Assembly (NCBI GenBank): GCA_964636865.1 | Contig: CAZWVJ010000001.1 | Span: forward strand, 1-64,000 | Direction of reading: 5' to 3' | Source: B1SED10-75 sp964636865 | GTDB lineage: Bacteria > Bacillota > Dethiobacteria > DTU022 > PWGO01 | Length of the DNA stretch: 64,000 nucleotides | In this document: positions 61,445 to 64,000 of the stretch, piece by piece | Position numbering within the stretch: position 1 is the stretch's first letter | Layout of the letters: every line of letters begins with the position of its first letter | Notes under the pieces: generated by a model | What the model was told of the DNA's origin: nothing | Databases searched by the model: none | Seen by the model: only the letters and a program-made list of their open reading frames with translations | Program-made: the position numbers and the translations under genes

Positions 61445-63364
61445 ATGGTAGATAGAGCTAAATTGGAAGAAGGAATTTATGATGCATCTCAAATACAAGT
61501 ATTAGAAGGGTTAGAAGCTGTAAGAAAAAGGCCAAGTATGTATATTGGCTCTACTTCTAGCAGGGGACTTCACCAACTCGTATTCGAAGTTATTGATAAT
61601 AGTATAGATGAAGCGTTGGCAGGTTATAGTGATAATATAAGCATTACTATTAATGAAGACTATACTGTTCAGGTAGAAGATGACGGCCGCGGCATACCTG
61701 TGGAAAACCACCCTCAAATTAACCGCCCTGCCCTGGAGGTTGTATTAACTACACTGCACGCCGGTGGGAAATTTAGCAATGAAAGCTATAAAGTAGCGGG
61801 AGGATTACATGGGGTAGGGCTGTCAGTGGTAAATGGTTTATCAGAGTGGCTGGAAGCTCGCGTGAGAAGAGATGGGAAAATATATTATCAACGATATGAA
61901 AGAGGGAAGGCAGTATCTTCCATCAAGGAAATTGGTGAATATAAAGGCAAAAGTGGAACTACCATCTTATTTAAAGCAGACGAAAATATATTTGAAAGTA
62001 TTGATTATGACTATGACACAATTGCCAAGAGATTAAGAGAGTTAGCATTTTTAAATAAAGGCGTAAATATTAAATTAATTGATAAGCGGATAAAAAAAGA
62101 AGAATCGTTTAAATTTGAAGGGGGTATAGCTTCTTTTGTTACTTACTTAAATAAAGGGAAAGAAGTAATTATGAATGAGCCTCTCCATATCGAAAAAGAA
62201 AAAGATGGTAACTATGTGGAAATTGCTCTACAATACAATACAGGATATAGCGAATTGATTTATTCTTTTGCCAATAACATTCGTACTACTGAAGGCGGAG
62301 CCCATGAAATGGGACTAAAAAGTTGCCTCACGCGGTTATTGAATGACATGGCTCGGAAGATGGGAGTATTAAAAGAGAATCACGGGAACTTGAGTGGAGA
62401 AGATGTGAGGGAAGGTTTGACAGTAGTAATCAGTGTTAAGTTGCTGGAGCCACAATTTGAAGGTCAAACCAAAACAAAGCTTGGCAACAGCGAAATGAGG
62501 GGAACTGTAGACAGTGTGTTATATGAAGAGATGGAAATATTTTTGGAGCAAAATCCCCAAATCACCAAAAGGATACTGGAAAAATGTATCAGGGCTTCCC
62601 GGGCAAGGGAGGCAGCCAAAAAAGCTCGGGAACTTACCCGCAGACAAAATGTCATGGAGTCTTTGGGATTGCCCGGCAAACTGGCTGATTGCGTTAGCAA
62701 AGATCCGGGAGAAAGCGAATTGTTCATTGTGGAGGGAGATTCTGCCGGAGGATCTGCCAAGCAGGCTAGGGAACGGGGCTACCAGGCCGTGCTCCCCTTA
62801 AAAGGAAAGATATTAAATGTGGAAAAAGCAAGGCTGGATAAAATTTTAGGGAATGATGAGATAAGAACATTGATTACAGCAATTGGCACGGGTATAGCGG
62901 ATGATTTTAAAATAGAAAAGGCTCGTTACCAAAAAATTATTATAATGACTGATGCAGATGTAGATGGCTCACATATTAGGACCCTTCTATTAACATTTTT
63001 GTACAGGTATATGCAGCCTATAATATCTTCAGGCTTTGTTTATATTGCCAGGCCACCTCTTTGCAAAGTTAAAAAAGGTAAAAGCGAATGGTATATTTAT
63101 GATGAAAATAGTTTGCAGGAATATATGAAAAAAGCAGAAAAGGAAAACTTATCTATCCAAAGATATAAAGGGCTTGGAGAAATGAATTCGGAACAATTAT
63201 GGGAAACTACTATGAATCCCCAAACCCGCTTGATTAAGAGGGTAGAAATGCTGGATGCTTTTCAAGCGGATCAGATATTTAATATTTTAATGGGAGACAA
63301 GGTGGAACCACGCCGGGAATTTATTGAGAACAATGCTCTGGCAGTGGAAAATTTAGATATTTAA
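61445..63364 (+). CDS. gyrB: DNA gyrase subunit B
   Basis: This 639-residue ATPase subunit of gyrase has the GHKL site (VIDNSIDEALAG, DDGRGIPV, GGLHGVGLSVVN), the transducer domain, and the Toprim metal sites EGDSAGGSAKQ and DADVDGSHIRTLLLTF. It supplies energy for negative supercoiling. A GGAGGT site precedes the ATG at 61445. It lies 60 bp before gyrA. Confidence 0.97.
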   Translation: MVDRAKLEEGIYDASQIQVLEGLEAVRKRPSMYIGSTSSRGLHQLVFEVIDNSIDEALAGYSDNISITINEDYTVQVEDDGRGIPVENHPQINRPALEVVLTTLHAGGKFSNESYKVAGGLHGVGLSVVNGLSEWLEARVRRDGKIYYQRYERGKAVSSIKEIGEYKGKSGTTILFKADENIFESIDYDYDTIAKRLRELAFLNKGVNIKLIDKRIKKEESFKFEGGIASFVTYLNKGKEVIMNEPLHIEKEKDGNYVEIALQYNTGYSELIYSFANNIRTTEGGAHEMGLKSCLTRLLNDMARKMGVLKENHGNLSGEDVREGLTVVISVKLLEPQFEGQTKTKLGNSEMRGTVDSVLYEEMEIFLEQNPQITKRILEKCIRASRAREAAKKARELTRRQNVMESLGLPGKLADCVSKDPGESELFIVEGDSAGGSAKQARERGYQAVLPLKGKILNVEKARLDKILGNDEIRTLITAIGTGIADDFKIEKARYQKIIIMTDADVDGSHIRTLLLTFLYRYMQPIISSGFVYIARPPLCKVKKGKSEWYIYDENSLQEYMKKAEKENLSIQRYKGLGEMNSEQLWETTMNPQTRLIKRVEMLDAFQADQIFNILMGDKVEPRREFIENNALAVENLDI

Positions 63365-63424
63365 GTTTAAAGAGACGAAGCCCTTGTGATTATTATGGAA
63401 AAGCTTTATTGGTAAGGAGGAAAA

Positions 63425-64000
63425 ATGAGCGAAGAACATAGAGATAATATTACACCTGTGAATATTCATGATGAGGTAAAAAGATCTTTTATGGATTACG
63501 CCATGAGCGTAATAGTAAGCAGGGCTCTACCTGATGTAAAGGATGGCCTGAAACCGGTACATCGGCGCATCCTTTATGCAATGAGTGATATGGGTTTAAC
63601 TCCGGACAAGCCTCATCGCAAGTCTGCTCGCATTGTAGGGGAGGTTTTGGGTAAATACCACCCCCACGGCGATCTGTCAGTGTATGATGCTTTGGTGAGA
63701 TTAGCTCAGGACTTTTCGAGCCGTTATCCCCTGGTAGACGGTCATGGGAATTTTGGGTCCCTGGATGGCGACTCAGCTGCAGCTATGCGCTATACTGAGG
63801 CTCGTATGGCTCCTATAGCTGTGGAAATGCTTACAAATATAAAAAAAGATACGGTAGATTTTAGGCCTAATTTTGATGAAAGCCTGCAAGAACCGGTAGT
63901 GTTGCCTTCCCGTTTTCCTAATCTTTTGGTCAATGGTTCTTCCGGCATTGCGGTGGGCATGGCTACAAATATCCCCCCTCATAATCTGGGAGAAGTTATA
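63425..64000 (+). CDS. gyrA: DNA gyrase subunit A, N-terminal part (runs off the window)
   Basis: The first 192 residues of GyrA are present. They include RALPDVKDGLKPVHRRILYAM, GKYHPHGDLSVYDALVRLAQ (each seen in part) and the catalytic Tyr in AAMRYTEARM that forms the covalent DNA link. The quinolone-determining Gly-Asp-Leu-Ser stretch is wild-type-like. AAGGAGG precedes the ATG at 63425. The gene continues beyond the window edge. Confidence 0.96.
   Translation, partial: MSEEHRDNITPVNIHDEVKRSFMDYAMSVIVSRALPDVKDGLKPVHRRILYAMSDMGLTPDKPHRKSARIVGEVLGKYHPHGDLSVYDALVRLAQDFSSRYPLVDGHGNFGSLDGDSAAAMRYTEARMAPIAVEMLTNIKKDTVDFRPNFDESLQEPVVLPSRFPNLLVNGSSGIAVGMATNIPPHNLGEVI

Overview
The window looks like the replication-origin region of a low-GC (about 40 % by eye), anaerobic member of the Bacillota, Clostridia-like. 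The reasons are a walR-walK-yycH-yycI-htrA-rlmH block beside dnaA, a CWB2-type surface protein, an oxygen-independent homocysteine gene set, a stand-alone corrinoid protein and an F-type ATP synthase whose c subunits carry Na+-binding residues. I cannot name the species. No rRNA, tRNA, CRISPR array, insertion sequence or prophage was recognised.

Layout. From 1 to 7.5 kb lies an accessory stretch: GC-rich tandem repeats, an acyl-CoA ligase, a large LRR/cell-wall-binding surface protein, a DUF4190 membrane protein and an exported serine hydrolase. From 7.5 to 11.5 kb (- strand) are a corrinoid protein, a short-chain dehydrogenase and the three-part homocysteine set (COG2122 protein, NIL-ferredoxin, DUF39 protein). 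From 11.7 to 16.7 kb come an archaeal-type cupin phosphoglucose isomerase, GAPDH, dapB, a hydrolase and a PHP phosphoesterase. From 16.7 to 25.2 kb is the ATP synthase operon atpZ-I-B-E-E-E-F-H-A-G-D-C, with three c-subunit genes. From 25.2 to 37.1 kb runs the conserved Firmicutes series comEB-upp-glyA-rpiB-ywlE-ywlC ... prmC-prfA-DUF1385-rpmE-rho, with a Na/Pi symporter and nikR inserted. From 37.9 to 43.7 kb are polyamine genes (pdaD-speE-speB), a metallo-hydrolase, rlmH, a phosphatase-superfamily protein and htrA. From 44 to 51.7 kb are murA, the WalRK envelope-stress system with YycH/YycI, and an M23 peptidase. From 51.9 to 56.1 kb are an FAD enzyme, dnaB, rplI, rpsR and rpsF. From 56.1 to 58.2 kb is the bipartite oriC around dnaA, followed by dnaN, recF, a DUF721 gene, remB-like, gyrB and the start of gyrA.

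Gene orientation flips exactly at the origin: almost everything left of 56.1 kb is on the - strand and everything right of it on the +, so genes run with the replication forks.

The most unusual element is the ATP synthase rotor. Two tandem four-helix c subunits each keep the ion-binding Glu only in the first hairpin and have Gln in the second. They precede a normal two-helix c subunit with a full Na+ signature. This predicts a hetero-oligomeric Na+ rotor with fewer ion sites than hairpins. Other items worth checking are a bipartite oriC with a DnaA-trio-like unwinding element, a probable ATT start codon for the dCMP deaminase, a rotor-operon inverted repeat between atpI and atpB, and the corrinoid/homocysteine gene neighbourhood.
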